From: Paenibacillus sabinae T27
GTDB taxonomy: Bacteria; Bacillota; Bacilli; Paenibacillales; Paenibacillaceae
DNA length: 64,000 bases
Direction: 5' to 3'
Assembly: GCF_000612505.1 (NCBI RefSeq)
Contig: NZ_CP004078.1
Location: 581,001-645,000, forward strand
Both the position numbers and the translations under genes were made by a program. Of this stretch, positions 18,762 through 27,610 are shown one piece after another; within the stretch, counting starts at the first letter, position 1, and each line of letters begins with the position of its first letter. A model generated the notes under the pieces. The model did no database searches. It saw only the letters and a list, made by a program, of their open reading frames with translations, and was not told the DNA's origin.

Positions 18762-19163
18762 TTGATCTATGGAATCGGGCACGATGTGCTGGAAATCGAA
18801 CGAATTGCCGTTCTGCTGAAAGGGCGGCTCGGCGGCAGGTTCGCGCGCCGCATTCTGACCGAAGGCGAGCTTCGCCTGGCCGGAAGCCGGGGCGGCCTTA
18901 CGGCCGAATTCGCCGCCGGACGGTTTGCCGCCAAGGAAGCCGTCGCCAAGGCACTCGGGAGCGGTATCGGCGCTGCGGTCGGATTTGCGGATATCGAAGT
19001 CCTCCCCGGGGAGAGCGGAAGACCGGAGGCTGTCCTTTCGGAAGAAGCCTGGACGCGGCTGAATCTGCCGGGAGGACATCCGTACGCCATCCATCTTACC
19101 ATTACGCATACCCGCGGTCTGGCGTCGGCCTTCGCCGTCGTTGAACAGCGGACGAGAGATTGA
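18762..19163 (+). CDS. acpS: Holo-[acyl-carrier-protein] synthase
   Basis: Transfers 4'-phosphopantetheine from CoA to acyl carrier protein. The 133-residue protein has the Mg-binding Asp8 in IGHDVLEIERI and Glu59 in GRFAAKEAVAKALG, then ITHTRGLASAFAVVE. The start is TTG, 9 nt after GAGGAG. It is followed after 47 nt by mutY on the same strand. The length is slightly above the usual ~120 residues because of a Gly/Arg-rich loop near 40-48. Confidence 0.95.
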   Translation: MIYGIGHDVLEIERIAVLLKGRLGGRFARRILTEGELRLAGSRGGLTAEFAAGRFAAKEAVAKALGSGIGAAVGFADIEVLPGESGRPEAVLSEEAWTRLNLPGGHPYAIHLTITHTRGLASAFAVVEQRTRD

Positions 19164-19210
19164 ACGGCGCAGTATTTTGCCAAAAGAATTTGACATCAAG
19201 GAGCGTGAGC

Positions 19211-20491
19211 ATGGCACAAGAAGAACGGCAGGACATGGAGCGGCGTCAGGATATGGAATTCTTCAGCCGTCATTTGCTTGAGTGGTACCACGAGCAGAAG
19301 CGGGACTTACCGTGGCGGCGCTCCCGCGATCCGTATCATATCTGGGTATCGGAAATTATGCTGCAGCAGACCCGGGTGGATACGGTCATCCCGTATTTCA
19401 ACCGCTTTATCGGGCGTTTCCCGACGATCGAGTCTTTGGCCGAAGCGCCGGAGGAAGAGGTGCTGAAATGCTGGGAAGGACTCGGTTATTACTCCAGAGC
19501 CCGCAATCTGCAGCATGCCGCAAGACAGGTGAAGGAGACTTACGGAGGAAAGGTGCCGGACGACCGCGAGGCGGTGTTTGGCCTTAAAGGGGTAGGCCCC
19601 TACACGGCCGGTGCGATTCTCAGCATCGCCTTTAACCGGCCGGAGCCGGCAGTGGACGGGAATGTGATGCGGGTGCTCTCCCGCTTCTTTCTGCTTGAAG
19701 ACGATATTGCCAAGGCCAAGACCCGTGTGAAAATGGAAGGCTTGGCGAAGGAGCTTATTCCCGCTGGCGAGGCGTCCCATTTCAATCAGGCGCTGATGGA
19801 GCACGGAGCGCTTGTCTGCACCCCGAAATCGCCGCGCTGCCTCGTCTGCCCGGTGATGGAGCGCTGCGCTGGGCGGTTTGCGGGCCGCGAGACGGAGCTG
19901 CCCGTCAAGACCAAGGCCAAGCCGCCGCGCCCGGAAACGCGGCTTGCGGCCCTGGTGGAGGGCCGCGGCGAGCGCGCGGGCCGGGTGCTTGTGCGGCAGC
20001 GGCCGTCCAGCGGGCTTCTGGCCCGCATGTGGGAGCTGCCGCACTGGCCGGCGCCGGAGGCTCTCGGCGCCGGAACTGCGCGGCCGGGGGACGCGGCCGC
20101 GATGGACCGGCTGCGCCGGTCCCTGAGCGAGGCCGGGATCTCCGCCCGGCCGGAGGAGCATTTTATGGCTGCCGAGCATACGTTCAGCCATATCCATTGG
20201 ACCCTGCAGGTGTACCGCTGCAGGGAGGAGCCGCTTCCGCTGCCGGTGGCTGCGGAAGCGCGCGGGCCGTACGCCGTGCAGGGTACGGCCGAAGGGGCGA
20301 CGGCGCTATCTCCGGGCGCGTCCACTAAGGAGCCCGAGCTGTTCGCCGACGAAGCCGGACATGACGGGGATCGGGCGGAAATCCGCTGGATCGGGCGCGA
20401 GGACATGGCGAAATACGCTTTTCCGAACGTCTTCCTTAAGCTGCTTAACGCTTATTTCGATCAAAGGGATAGCGCTGAGTTCAGTGGATAG
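19211..20491 (+). CDS. mutY: A/G-specific adenine DNA glycosylase
   Basis: Removes adenine mispaired with 8-oxoguanine. Catalytic Glu48 lies in SEIMLQQTRVDT, the helix-hairpin-helix is GLKGVGPYTAGAIL, and catalytic Asp149 is in VDGNV. The [4Fe-4S] cysteines are C203, C210, C213 and C219 (C-x6-C-x2-C-x5-C). The C-terminal domain (about 235-420) is the NUDIX-like 8-oxoG reader; it carries Gly/Ala/Pro-rich insertions, including a long one near 355-395, making the protein (426 aa) longer than most relatives (~350-370). ATG 19211 follows AAGGAGCG; an upstream in-frame ATG has no good site. Confidence 0.95.
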   Translation: MAQEERQDMERRQDMEFFSRHLLEWYHEQKRDLPWRRSRDPYHIWVSEIMLQQTRVDTVIPYFNRFIGRFPTIESLAEAPEEEVLKCWEGLGYYSRARNLQHAARQVKETYGGKVPDDREAVFGLKGVGPYTAGAILSIAFNRPEPAVDGNVMRVLSRFFLLEDDIAKAKTRVKMEGLAKELIPAGEASHFNQALMEHGALVCTPKSPRCLVCPVMERCAGRFAGRETELPVKTKAKPPRPETRLAALVEGRGERAGRVLVRQRPSSGLLARMWELPHWPAPEALGAGTARPGDAAAMDRLRRSLSEAGISARPEEHFMAAEHTFSHIHWTLQVYRCREEPLPLPVAAEARGPYAVQGTAEGATALSPGASTKEPELFADEAGHDGDRAEIRWIGREDMAKYAFPNVFLKLLNAYFDQRDSAEFSG

Positions 20492-20585
20492 GCCTGCCGC
20501 CCCCGCGGAATGGCCGTCTTTGCAGGGCGGCTTTAGCGAGGTGGCTAACGGCACGGTCCGCGGTGCATAAGTGCCGCTTCGGTAG

Positions 20586-20635
20586 AATAAAGGTGCGAAG
20601 TAAACGTAAAAATAAAGGTGCGAAGTAAACGTAAA
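20586..20635. repeat. Two tandem 25-bp repeats
   Basis: The unit AATAAAGGTGCGAAGTAAAC plus GTAAA occurs at 20586-20610 and again at 20611-20635. It lies between mutY and the terminator shared with sodA. No function is evident. Confidence 0.85.
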
Positions 20636-20636
20636 A

Positions 20637-20670
20637 AAGGGATTGCCCCGCGCAGGGCAATCCCTTTTTA
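20637..20670. terminator. Bidirectional terminator between mutY and sodA
   Basis: AAGGGATTGCCC at 20637-20648 pairs perfectly with 20655-20666, with A and T runs on the two outer sides. It serves both convergent genes. Confidence 0.9.
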
Positions 20671-20674
20671 AATG

Positions 20675-20734
20675 TTAACTGCGTAATAGCAACTTGCTGC
20701 TGCCTTAACTGCGCAATGGCAACTTGCTGCTGCC
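20675..20734. repeat. Two tandem 30-bp repeats
   Basis: A 30-bp unit starting TTAACTGCG and ending TTGCTGCTGCC is repeated at 20675-20704 and 20705-20734 with two differences. It would be in the 3' untranslated part of sodA mRNA. Confidence 0.85.
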
Positions 20735-20766
20735 GTCACACGAACTGCGGCTAAGCCGCAGCCGGT

Positions 20767-21375
20767 TTACTTCGCGCTTTCGTAGAGTTTGCCGACGGCA
20801 TCCCAGTTCACAACGTTCCAGAACGCTTTGATGTAGTCGGGGCGTTTGTTTTGGTATTTCAGGTAGTAGGCGTGCTCCCATACGTCCAGTCCGAGCAGAG
20901 GAGTCGCGCCTTCCATAATAGGGCTGTCTTGGTTAGGCGTGCTCGATACAGCCAGTTTGCCGTCCTTGATCGAGAGCCAGGCCCAGCCGCTGCCGAAGCG
21001 GGTCGTTGCCGCAACAGCGAAGTCTTCCTTGAATTTCTCAAAGCCGCCCAGTTCGCTGTCGATGGCTTCAGCCAGTGCGCCTGTCGGTGCGCCGCCGCCG
21101 TTTGGTCCGATCGTTTCCCAGAACAAGGAGTGGTTGGCATGCCCGCCGCCGTTGTTGCGAACTGCAGTGCGGATTGCTTCCGGTACCGCGTCCAGATTGG
21201 AAATGAGCTCTTCAAGGCCTTTTCCTTGCAGTTCGGGTGCCTTTTCCAGTGCGGCATTGAGGTTGGTCACATACGTATTGTGGTGTCTGTCGTGGTGAAT
21301 CTCCATCGTCGTTGCGTCGATGTGCGGTTCGAGTGCGTCATTTGGATATGGAAGTGCCGGTAATTCAAAAGCCAT
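20767..21375 (-). CDS. sodA: Superoxide dismutase, Mn/Fe type
   Basis: Cytoplasmic superoxide dismutase of 202 residues. All four metal ligands are visible: His27 ([13 protein letters not shown]), His82 ([11 protein letters not shown]), Asp164 and His168 ([10 protein letters not shown]). The sequence resembles Bacillus SodA, which uses manganese. The ATG at 21375 is preceded by GGAGGG. It is monocistronic. A second superoxide dismutase domain lies about 4 kb away in a two-domain protein. Confidence 0.97.
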   Translation of the reverse strand: MAFELPALPYPNDALEPHIDATTMEIHHDRHHNTYVTNLNAALEKAPELQGKGLEELISNLDAVPEAIRTAVRNNGGGHANHSLFWETIGPNGGGAPTGALAEAIDSELGGFEKFKEDFAVAATTRFGSGWAWLSIKDGKLAVSSTPNQDSPIMEGATPLLGLDVWEHAYYLKYQNKRPDYIKAFWNVVNWDAVGKLYESAK

Positions 21376-21626
21376 GGAAAAATCCCTCCTGATTTCAAAT
21401 GGAATTTGTATACATCATATTAAACCGTATCTGAATCGAGAATGCAACACTAAACAAACAAAAATGTTTATTAAGTGAAATACCCTGCATCCACCGACTC
21501 ATGCCCGCCATAATTTGTGTAAACTTGGTGTTAACTCTGTTAATATTTCCTGATATAAGAAACTTACACCCTAAATATTTCCTAAATGATGAACAATTTG
21601 CATACAGCGTGATGTATGCGCTTTAT

Positions 21627-21640
21627 ATTAAGCGCTTTCG
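21627..21640. promoter_or_regulatory. cre-like palindrome in the sodA/acetyltransferase intergenic region
   Basis: ATTAAGCGCTTTCG contains the symmetric cre core AAGCGCTT. A further inverted repeat, GCATAC/GTATGC, lies just upstream near 21600-21618. The 419-bp AT-rich gap 21376-21794 separates divergent genes and must hold both promoters; I find no gene in it. Confidence 0.3.
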
Positions 21641-21794
21641 CTAGAAAAGTAATGATATCGCCCGAATTATGTGATTTAATAGAGACAAAAGCAGGTATTC
21701 CTCGTTAATTGATGCTTTTTTCGCCCTCCGGATTATAAAGGGAACTCCTTCTTTTTGTAAAATCCAAAGCCAAAGAAAAGGGAGACTGTAAAGA

Positions 21795-22217
21795 ATGCAC
21801 GTTCGTTCCTTTCAATTAAGCGACGTAAGTCTAGTGACTGAACTGTTGCAAGCCGCTTTATCCGAAGAATGTTACGAGAACACCTTGGAACCCTTCTCCA
21901 GACAGCTTTCTTGGGATTCGGATCTCATTGTTGTTGCGGAAGAAGAAGGGGAGATTGTCGGAGCGCTTATTGGCACGATTGAGAAAAATTATGGTTGTTA
22001 TTTCCGTATTGCCATCCATCCCGATTATCGCCGCAGAGGAATCGGCAGACGTCTTGTTTCGGCTATGGAGAGCAGATTTCAAGCGCGCAAGGTCAACGGT
22101 ATTTACGTTGTCGGCGATGAGCATAATGCGGCCGCCCTCCCGCTGTACGAAGCGATGGGTTATGGCGAGAACCATATCTTTAAATCGGTGCGTAAGCTGA
22201 GCATCGTTGGACAATAA
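21795..22217 (+). CDS. GNAT N-acetyltransferase
   Basis: A compact acetyltransferase of 140 residues. The acetyl-CoA pyrophosphate loop is IAIHPDYRRRGIGRRLVSAME, preceded by the strand VVAEEEGEIVGALIGT and followed by NGIYVVGDEHNAAALPLYEAMGY. The layout resembles RimI-type and small stand-alone GNAT enzymes. The substrate is unknown. AAAAGGGAGA precedes the ATG. It appears monocistronic; a small hairpin with GGAGCCG/CGGCTCC arms at 22280-22298 may be its terminator. Confidence 0.88.
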   Translation: MHVRSFQLSDVSLVTELLQAALSEECYENTLEPFSRQLSWDSDLIVVAEEEGEIVGALIGTIEKNYGCYFRIAIHPDYRRRGIGRRLVSAMESRFQARKVNGIYVVGDEHNAAALPLYEAMGYGENHIFKSVRKLSIVGQ

Positions 22218-22403
22218 AGAGTAGGTCGATCTGCACCTGCGAAAGCGGAAACATTAACCAGACTACACCAGCATCATATGGAGCCGGAAGTCGGCTCCTT
22301 TCCTTACTTGGCATATCATCCTGAACGTTGCAAACGTGCGGGAGATATGCTTTTCTATTGTTAGGAGTTAGGAGTCATTCATATACCGGATCAGGGGTGG
22401 ATT

Positions 22404-23021
22404 ATGGAGCGGAAATTGGAAGAGGGAGGCTTGCCTTACCGCAAACGAAGCGACCGGACTTCCAGACTGAAGAAATACCGTTCCTTCCGGAGAAGAAAAT
22501 GGATCGCGGAATTCAAAGACTGGTTCATTATGGCGGTTGTCGTATTCTCGGTCATATCGATGCTGAATCTGTTCGTGTTCAATATCTCCATGGTTAAAGG
22601 CCATTCAATGCAGCCGACACTATATGAAGGCGAACGGCTGTTTATCAATAAAATAACGCTTGCGTTCAGGGACCCAAGACGCGGCGATATTGTCGTGCTG
22701 CATGATCCGAGCAACGGGCCGGACCGGAAGGAATATCTGGTCAAGCGGGTCGTCGGCATCCCCGGCGATATTGTGGAAGTGCGGGAGCACAAGCTGTACG
22801 TCAACGGCAAGCCTGCCACCGAGCCGTACGTGGATACGGCTATCGAAGATGCGGATTTTGCGCCGGTTCCCGTCGGCAGGGGATTTTATTTCGTTATGGG
22901 CGACAATCGCCATGCCGGCGCCAGCAAGGACAGCCGCTTTTTCGGGGCCGTTCCCTTGAAGATGATCGTTGGCAGAGCCGCCTTTATCTGGTGGCCGCTG
23001 CCAAAAGTAAATGCGCTATAA
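22404..23021 (+). CDS. Signal peptidase I
   Basis: Membrane serine protease that removes signal peptides from exported proteins. The 205-residue protein has a basic cytoplasmic N-terminus, one membrane span (about 41-61), catalytic Ser68 in KGHSMQPTLYEG and catalytic Lys114 in YLVKRVVGIPGD, then the box MGDNRHAGASKDSRFFG. This is the Bacillus SipS-type with one N-terminal anchor. It is followed after 39 nt by queG and may be cotranscribed with it. Confidence 0.95.
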   Translation: MERKLEEGGLPYRKRSDRTSRLKKYRSFRRRKWIAEFKDWFIMAVVVFSVISMLNLFVFNISMVKGHSMQPTLYEGERLFINKITLAFRDPRRGDIVVLHDPSNGPDRKEYLVKRVVGIPGDIVEVREHKLYVNGKPATEPYVDTAIEDADFAPVPVGRGFYFVMGDNRHAGASKDSRFFGAVPLKMIVGRAAFIWWPLPKVNAL

Positions 23022-23060
23022 TGGAGTCTTGGCAATACCAATAGCAAAGGAGGCGGAAGG

Positions 23061-24245
23061 TTGAACAACATGAAATCTGCATCTTATTCGCCCCCGTCCT
23101 CAAGGTGGGAAGAATTAAAGAAGGAAATGAAGGAGGCGGCGCCGTCGCTGGGCATTGACGAAATTGGATTTGCGACGGCGGAGCCGTTTCTTTTTTTGAA
23201 GGATCTGCTGCAGGAGCACCGGGACAAGGGCTATGATTCGGGCTTTGAGGAGCCGGATCTGGACAAGCGGACGATTCCGGCCCTGAGGGAAGGGCAGCCG
23301 AAGTCCATTATTGCCATTGCGGTTGCCTACCCGTCCAAAATGGACAAGCCCCCAAAGTCCGAGCCGGGCGAACGCAGGGGTATTCTGGCGAGATCGGCCT
23401 GGGGCCGCGACTATCATCTCGTGCTGCGCGAGGCGCTGGAGCGACTGGAAGCCTTTATCCGGCAGCGGGTGCCGGACGCGGTGCTGGAGAGCATGGTGGA
23501 TACCGGCGTTCTGGTCGACCGGGCGGTCGCTCAGCGGGCGGGAATCGGCTTCAGCGGCAAAAATTGCTCGATCATTTCTCTGAAATGGGGCTCGTGGATC
23601 TATTTAGGCGAAATGGTCACGGATATCCCATTCCCGCCTGATACGCCTGTGACGGAAGGCTGTGGCACCTGCACCAAATGCATTGACGCCTGTCCGACGG
23701 GCGCGCTGGTGGGACCCGGAGAGCTGAACGCTCAGGCCTGCGTCTCTTATCTGACCCAGACGAAAGGCTTTCTGGACGAAACGTATATGTCCAAGATCGG
23801 CAACCGTCTCTACGGCTGCGATACGTGCCAGATTGTCTGCCCCCACAACCGGGGGAAGAACTGGGACCATCATCCCGGGCTTCTGCCCGATCCCGAGCAG
23901 GCGAAGCCGCTGCTTCTGCCGATCCTTGACCTCAGCAACCGGGAATTCAAGGAGAAGTTCGGAAGCAGCGCCGCTGCCTGGAGGGGCAAAAAGCCGATCC
24001 AGCGCAACGCCGTCATCGCGCTCGGCAACTTCAAGGATGCTTCCGCCGTGCCGAAGCTGACGGAAGTGCTGATTGGGGACCCGCGTCCGGAGCTGCGCGG
24101 CGCGGCCGCCTGGTCGCTTGGCGTGATAGGCGGCGAAGCGGCGCTTGCGGCCGTGGAGCTTGCGCTTGAGAGCGAGCGGGATGACGAGGTCGTCCGGCGC
24201 CTGAACCGAGCCCGGGGCAAGCTGGCAGGGCATGCGGAGGCTTGA
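23061..24245 (+). CDS. queG: Epoxyqueuosine reductase
   Basis: Reduces epoxyqueuosine to queuosine in tRNA, using cobalamin and two [4Fe-4S] clusters. The 394-residue protein has the ferredoxin-type motifs CGTCTKCIDACPTG and CDTCQIVCPHN, the catalytic-domain stretch VDRAVAQRAGIGFSGKN, and a C-terminal HEAT-like repeat region (about 320-390). The TTG at 23061 lies 7 nt after AAAGGAGG; an ATG three codons later is possible. Confidence 0.95.
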   Translation: MNNMKSASYSPPSSRWEELKKEMKEAAPSLGIDEIGFATAEPFLFLKDLLQEHRDKGYDSGFEEPDLDKRTIPALREGQPKSIIAIAVAYPSKMDKPPKSEPGERRGILARSAWGRDYHLVLREALERLEAFIRQRVPDAVLESMVDTGVLVDRAVAQRAGIGFSGKNCSIISLKWGSWIYLGEMVTDIPFPPDTPVTEGCGTCTKCIDACPTGALVGPGELNAQACVSYLTQTKGFLDETYMSKIGNRLYGCDTCQIVCPHNRGKNWDHHPGLLPDPEQAKPLLLPILDLSNREFKEKFGSSAAAWRGKKPIQRNAVIALGNFKDASAVPKLTEVLIGDPRPELRGAAAWSLGVIGGEAALAAVELALESERDDEVVRRLNRARGKLAGHAEA

Positions 24246-24365
24246 AAATAAAGAGCCCGGACAGGAGCGGATATTCCAATTGCTGTCCAGTTCCCGAAAT
24301 GCTATGATAGATTCGCGCGCGTTAAATTAGGCGTGCCACAATACAACTCAGAGGTGGGTTTTTAA

Positions 24366-24617
24366 ATGGATATTGCTCTTCCGATTATTACACTGGTCGT
24401 GGGGCTGATTGGCGGCTTCTTCATTGGTGTATATTATCTGCGCAAGCAAATGACCAGCATGCAGAACGATCCGGAAATGCTGCAAAAGGTCGCTAAGCAG
24501 ATGGGATATAATTTGAACAGTAAGCAAATGCAGCGCGCCCAGCAAATGATGAAGAATCAGAACATGGGGGGACGCGGTCCTGCCGGTGGCAAAGGGCCAA
24601 AAAGAAAGAGCAAGTAA
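24366..24617 (+). CDS. yneF: UPF0154 small membrane protein YneF
   Basis: An 83-residue protein with one N-terminal membrane segment (LPIITLVVGLIGGFFIGVYYL) and a conserved cytoplasmic part (MQNDPEMLQKVAKQMGYNLNSKQMQRAQQMM), ending in a basic Gly-rich tail. It matches the Bacillus YneF/UPF0154 family. The function is not known. GAGGTGG precedes the ATG at a somewhat large distance. Confidence 0.88.
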   Translation: MDIALPIITLVVGLIGGFFIGVYYLRKQMTSMQNDPEMLQKVAKQMGYNLNSKQMQRAQQMMKNQNMGGRGPAGGKGPKRKSK

Positions 24618-24668
24618 CCGGCCCGCTTCTCAGGTTGTTAGCGGGACGGCATGAATGGAGGAAGTTTC

Positions 24669-25262
24669 ATGGGCGGCATCAAAGATTATGTGAACGAAAC
24701 CGTATCGGCTAACCGTGAGAAGATAGAGTACCATGTTCAGAAAATATTGGAGCTGATCGGCGAAGATACCGGACGGGAAGGGCTGCTGGAGACTCCGGCG
24801 CGGGTAACGCGGATGTACGAGGAGATTTTCGGCGGCTATTCCATTGATCCGAAAGAGGCGCTTGGCGTTACCTTTGACGAGTCCCATGAAGAGCTTGTTA
24901 TCGTCAAGGATATCGTCTATTACAGCCAGTGCGAACACCATATGGCGCCTTTCTTCGGCAAGGTGCATATCGGGTACATTCCGAGCGGACGCATCGCTGG
25001 ACTCAGCAAGCTGGCGCGGCTTACGGAAGCCGTGACGCGCCGCCTGCAGGTGCAGGAGCGCATTACCTCGCAAATCGCCGATATCATGACCGAAGTGCTT
25101 CATCCGCACGGGGTCATGGTCGTCGTCGAAGGCGAGCATCTGTGCATGTGCGCCCGGGGCGTCAAGAAGCCGGGCAGTAAGACGGTCACTTCGGCTGTCA
25201 GAGGGACTTTCCGTAAGAACCCTGCAGCCCGGGCGGAATTTTTGTCGTTAATTAAAGAATAA
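24669..25262 (+). CDS. folE: GTP cyclohydrolase I
   Basis: Converts GTP to dihydroneopterin triphosphate, the first step of folate synthesis (and of queuosine synthesis). The 197-residue type IA enzyme has the zinc ligands in [10 protein letters not shown] and [11 protein letters not shown], the GTP-binding [12 protein letters not shown], and the C-terminal QVQERIT region. I choose ATG 24669, 7 nt after GGAGG, over an in-frame ATG at 24651 that lies upstream of that box. Its nearness to queG fits, since both feed queuosine synthesis. Confidence 0.96.
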   Translation: MGGIKDYVNETVSANREKIEYHVQKILELIGEDTGREGLLETPARVTRMYEEIFGGYSIDPKEALGVTFDESHEELVIVKDIVYYSQCEHHMAPFFGKVHIGYIPSGRIAGLSKLARLTEAVTRRLQVQERITSQIADIMTEVLHPHGVMVVVEGEHLCMCARGVKKPGSKTVTSAVRGTFRKNPAARAEFLSLIKE

Positions 25263-25277
25263 CGGACGTATGCAGCG

Positions 25278-25318
25278 AACCGGCCCCATGTTGATTTCAG
25301 GGGGCCGGTTTATTTTTT
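25278..25318. terminator. Intrinsic terminator after folE
   Basis: AACCGGCCCC at 25278-25287 pairs with GGGGCCGGTT at 25301-25310, followed by TATTTTTTAG. It faces the convergent superoxide dismutase gene. Confidence 0.87.
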
Positions 25319-25337
25319 AGGGATTGTGGGGTTCTTA

Positions 25338-26492
25338 TTAGTAGGGCTTCCAGGCGAGTTTGCTTGCCGCGGCATATCTTTCGGATACATAAGGCCAGTT
25401 TACAACTTTCCACCAGTCCTGAATATAATCGCCGCGCTTGTTCTGATGCTTCAGGTAGTAGGCATGCTCCCAGACATCGAGGGCGAGCAGCGGGATGACA
25501 TCCCACTGGGACAGGTTCTGGTGCTTCTCCGCCGTCAGAATCTCGAGTCTGCGGCTGCGCGGACTCCAGACGAGAATGGCCCAGCCCCCGCCTTCAACCT
25601 TCTCGGCGGCTTCGCTGAACTGCTTCTTGAAGGCGTCAAAGCTTCCGAAGTCCCGCTCGATGGCCGCAAGCAAAGCTCCGGTCGGACGCCCTCCGCCCTG
25701 CGGAGACATTTCGTCCCAGAATATCGTATGCAGATAATGACCGGCCCCGTTGAAGGCAAGCTCCCGCTCCCAATGCTTGACTAGATCGAAATCTCCGCTC
25801 TTTCGGGCGTCCGCCAGCTTTTTCTCCGCCTTGTTCAGGCCGTCCACATAGCTCTTATGATGGATGTCGTGATGAATCCGCATCGTCTTCTCGTCGATGT
25901 ACGGCTCAAGGGCGTTGTAAGGATACGGCAGAGGGGGGAGCTTATGCCCTCCGATCGGCACGGACGGCAGGTCGCGGTGGGCGGAAGCAAGCTCCGGGTC
26001 CTGTGCAGCCGTGCCGACGGCAAATGGCCCGGGCGGAAGATCGGCGGCATAATCCCGTAAGTCTCCGAAATGGTTGACGGGATGGCCGAGCCCGCCCAGG
26101 ACGCCGAGAAAATATTCCGTCTCGCGGATAACATGAGGCAGAAAGGTCTCCGCCGTCTCTGCCCTTAGGTCCGGGCTCTGTTCTTTCAAGGCTTGCAGGT
26201 GGCGAATAAATTCGCGGGATTGTTCGACGGATACCGCCGCCAGTCTGTTAATCTCGGCGGGATCCACGCTCCCGGCCGCCGCAGGCGAAAGCGCCGCCTC
26301 CAGCAGGCTCCGGGCGCTATGCTCCGTAGCGCCGAAAACGGCGTTCCATTCATCCAGCAGCTTGACGTAAGGCTCCTCCAGTTCGGGAACGGCGAGCTTG
26401 ATCAGTGCTGCGTTCTCCTTCTCCTGATTTTTCCAGAATGCAATTTCATTCAATACGTGCACCGCCGGCGGTGGCCCATATACATACTGCAT
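25338..26492 (-). CDS. Two-domain protein: N-terminal DUF2935-like helical domain plus Fe/Mn superoxide dismutase
   Basis: The C-terminal half (about 183-384) is a complete superoxide dismutase with all four ligands: His207 (RIHHDIHHKSYV), His255 (GAGHYLHTIFW), Asp339 and His343 ([11 protein letters not shown]). The N-terminal ~150 residues form helices rich in His and Glu (VHVLNEIAFW, GATEHSARSLLEAAL, PHVIRETEYFLGVL), reminiscent of the ferritin-like DUF2935 family; a Pro-rich linker joins them (about 150-182). Bacillus SodF is similarly longer than SodA. The helical domain could bind metal, deliver it, or set the oligomer state. Convergent with folE; ATG at 26492. Confidence 0.88.
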   Translation of the reverse strand: MQYVYGPPPAVHVLNEIAFWKNQEKENAALIKLAVPELEEPYVKLLDEWNAVFGATEHSARSLLEAALSPAAAGSVDPAEINRLAAVSVEQSREFIRHLQALKEQSPDLRAETAETFLPHVIRETEYFLGVLGGLGHPVNHFGDLRDYAADLPPGPFAVGTAAQDPELASAHRDLPSVPIGGHKLPPLPYPYNALEPYIDEKTMRIHHDIHHKSYVDGLNKAEKKLADARKSGDFDLVKHWERELAFNGAGHYLHTIFWDEMSPQGGGRPTGALLAAIERDFGSFDAFKKQFSEAAEKVEGGGWAILVWSPRSRRLEILTAEKHQNLSQWDVIPLLALDVWEHAYYLKHQNKRGDYIQDWWKVVNWPYVSERYAAASKLAWKPY

Positions 26493-26569
26493 GACGTACA
26501 GCCCTCCCGTAATATGTCTTTTCCCTATAGAGTATGAAGGATGAGGGTTGTACTATGTGAGACTTAGCT

Positions 26570-27595
26570 CTACTGCTGCTTCTCCCTCTGGGCTTTGGCC
26601 AGCGGGACATTGCTCAAGAAGGCGGACACCCGGCGCAGATATTCGCGGGGATGCTCACGGAACAGCAGCTCGTGATGGCTGTCTTTGACAATCCAGGAAT
26701 CGGAATACCGATTGGTCTGATGGGCGGCCAGCGCTTCGGCGATTGGATAAGGCGCTTTTTCATCCGACGTTCCATGCATGAACAAAGTCGGGAAAGGATA
26801 ATCCTCCGCCTTAACCTTGCCGTATGGAATCTGATTCAGTCCGGTCCCGTTCAGCACAGGGAAGAGCAGCTCCATAATTTCAAGCGAAGGATGACGCGGA
26901 AGATCGATATTTTGCCTGATGTTGTGATACAGCGTATCGGGCTCCAGCAGAAAGGTGCTGTCCAGAATCATCGCGTCCACATCCTTGGTAACGAGCCCTG
27001 CCTGCAAGGCGGTGCCTGCGCCCATGGAGAATCCCCATACGACGATCTCCTTCGCTCCGCGCTGCTTCGCGAGCTGAATGGCGCCGAGCAGCTCGCGGGA
27101 TTCTTTTTTGCCGCCTGTTGCCACATCTTTATTGCTTTGGGAAGCGAAGCCGTAGTCGAACATAATGACATTGAAATTCAGACGGTGCGCAAAATGGGCA
27201 AGATCGTACATCGGAACCCACGATTCCTCGCGGTTGGCGCCATAGCCGTGGCTGAATACGATCGTCTTGGCCGATTTGTCGGCGGGAATGTACCAGCCCT
27301 GAATATTGCGGCTGCCGTCGCTTGCCGGAAAGGTTACGTCCTCATATTTCAGTCCCTTGGCCAGCATCGGATTGGAGAACACCGGAGCGACCGTCGGATT
27401 GGACAGCACCCAGGTAATATAAGCGTGCAGCGAGATGAAACAGAATGTTAAAAAAAAGAAAACGGACAACAGCAGCGCCACAATCACATGCTTTATGCGA
27501 ATCATCCGCAGGGACAGCTGCGGCTGTTGATTGGACGGACGGTCCAGCGGCCTTGGGGAGACCGGCGTGCCGGCGCGAGATGTTGCAAGATCCAT
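26570..27595 (-). CDS. Membrane-anchored alpha/beta hydrolase
   Basis: The 341-residue protein has one N-terminal membrane segment (about 32-60) after a basic stretch, then an alpha/beta-hydrolase domain outside the membrane or at its face. Visible parts are the oxyanion strand TIVFSHGYGANREES, the nucleophile elbow WGFSMGAGTALQAG, the acid region FMHGTSDEKAPY and the catalytic His in VKDSHHELLF. The ATG at 27595 follows AGGAGGGG; an ATG further upstream (27637) overlaps repeat DNA. The substrate is unknown; relatives are often called peptidase or lysophospholipase-like. Confidence 0.87.
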   Translation of the reverse strand: MDLATSRAGTPVSPRPLDRPSNQQPQLSLRMIRIKHVIVALLLSVFFFLTFCFISLHAYITWVLSNPTVAPVFSNPMLAKGLKYEDVTFPASDGSRNIQGWYIPADKSAKTIVFSHGYGANREESWVPMYDLAHFAHRLNFNVIMFDYGFASQSNKDVATGGKKESRELLGAIQLAKQRGAKEIVVWGFSMGAGTALQAGLVTKDVDAMILDSTFLLEPDTLYHNIRQNIDLPRHPSLEIMELLFPVLNGTGLNQIPYGKVKAEDYPFPTLFMHGTSDEKAPYPIAEALAAHQTNRYSDSWIVKDSHHELLFREHPREYLRRVSAFLSNVPLAKAQREKQQ

Positions 27596-27610
27596 AAGGT
27601 CCCCTCCTAA

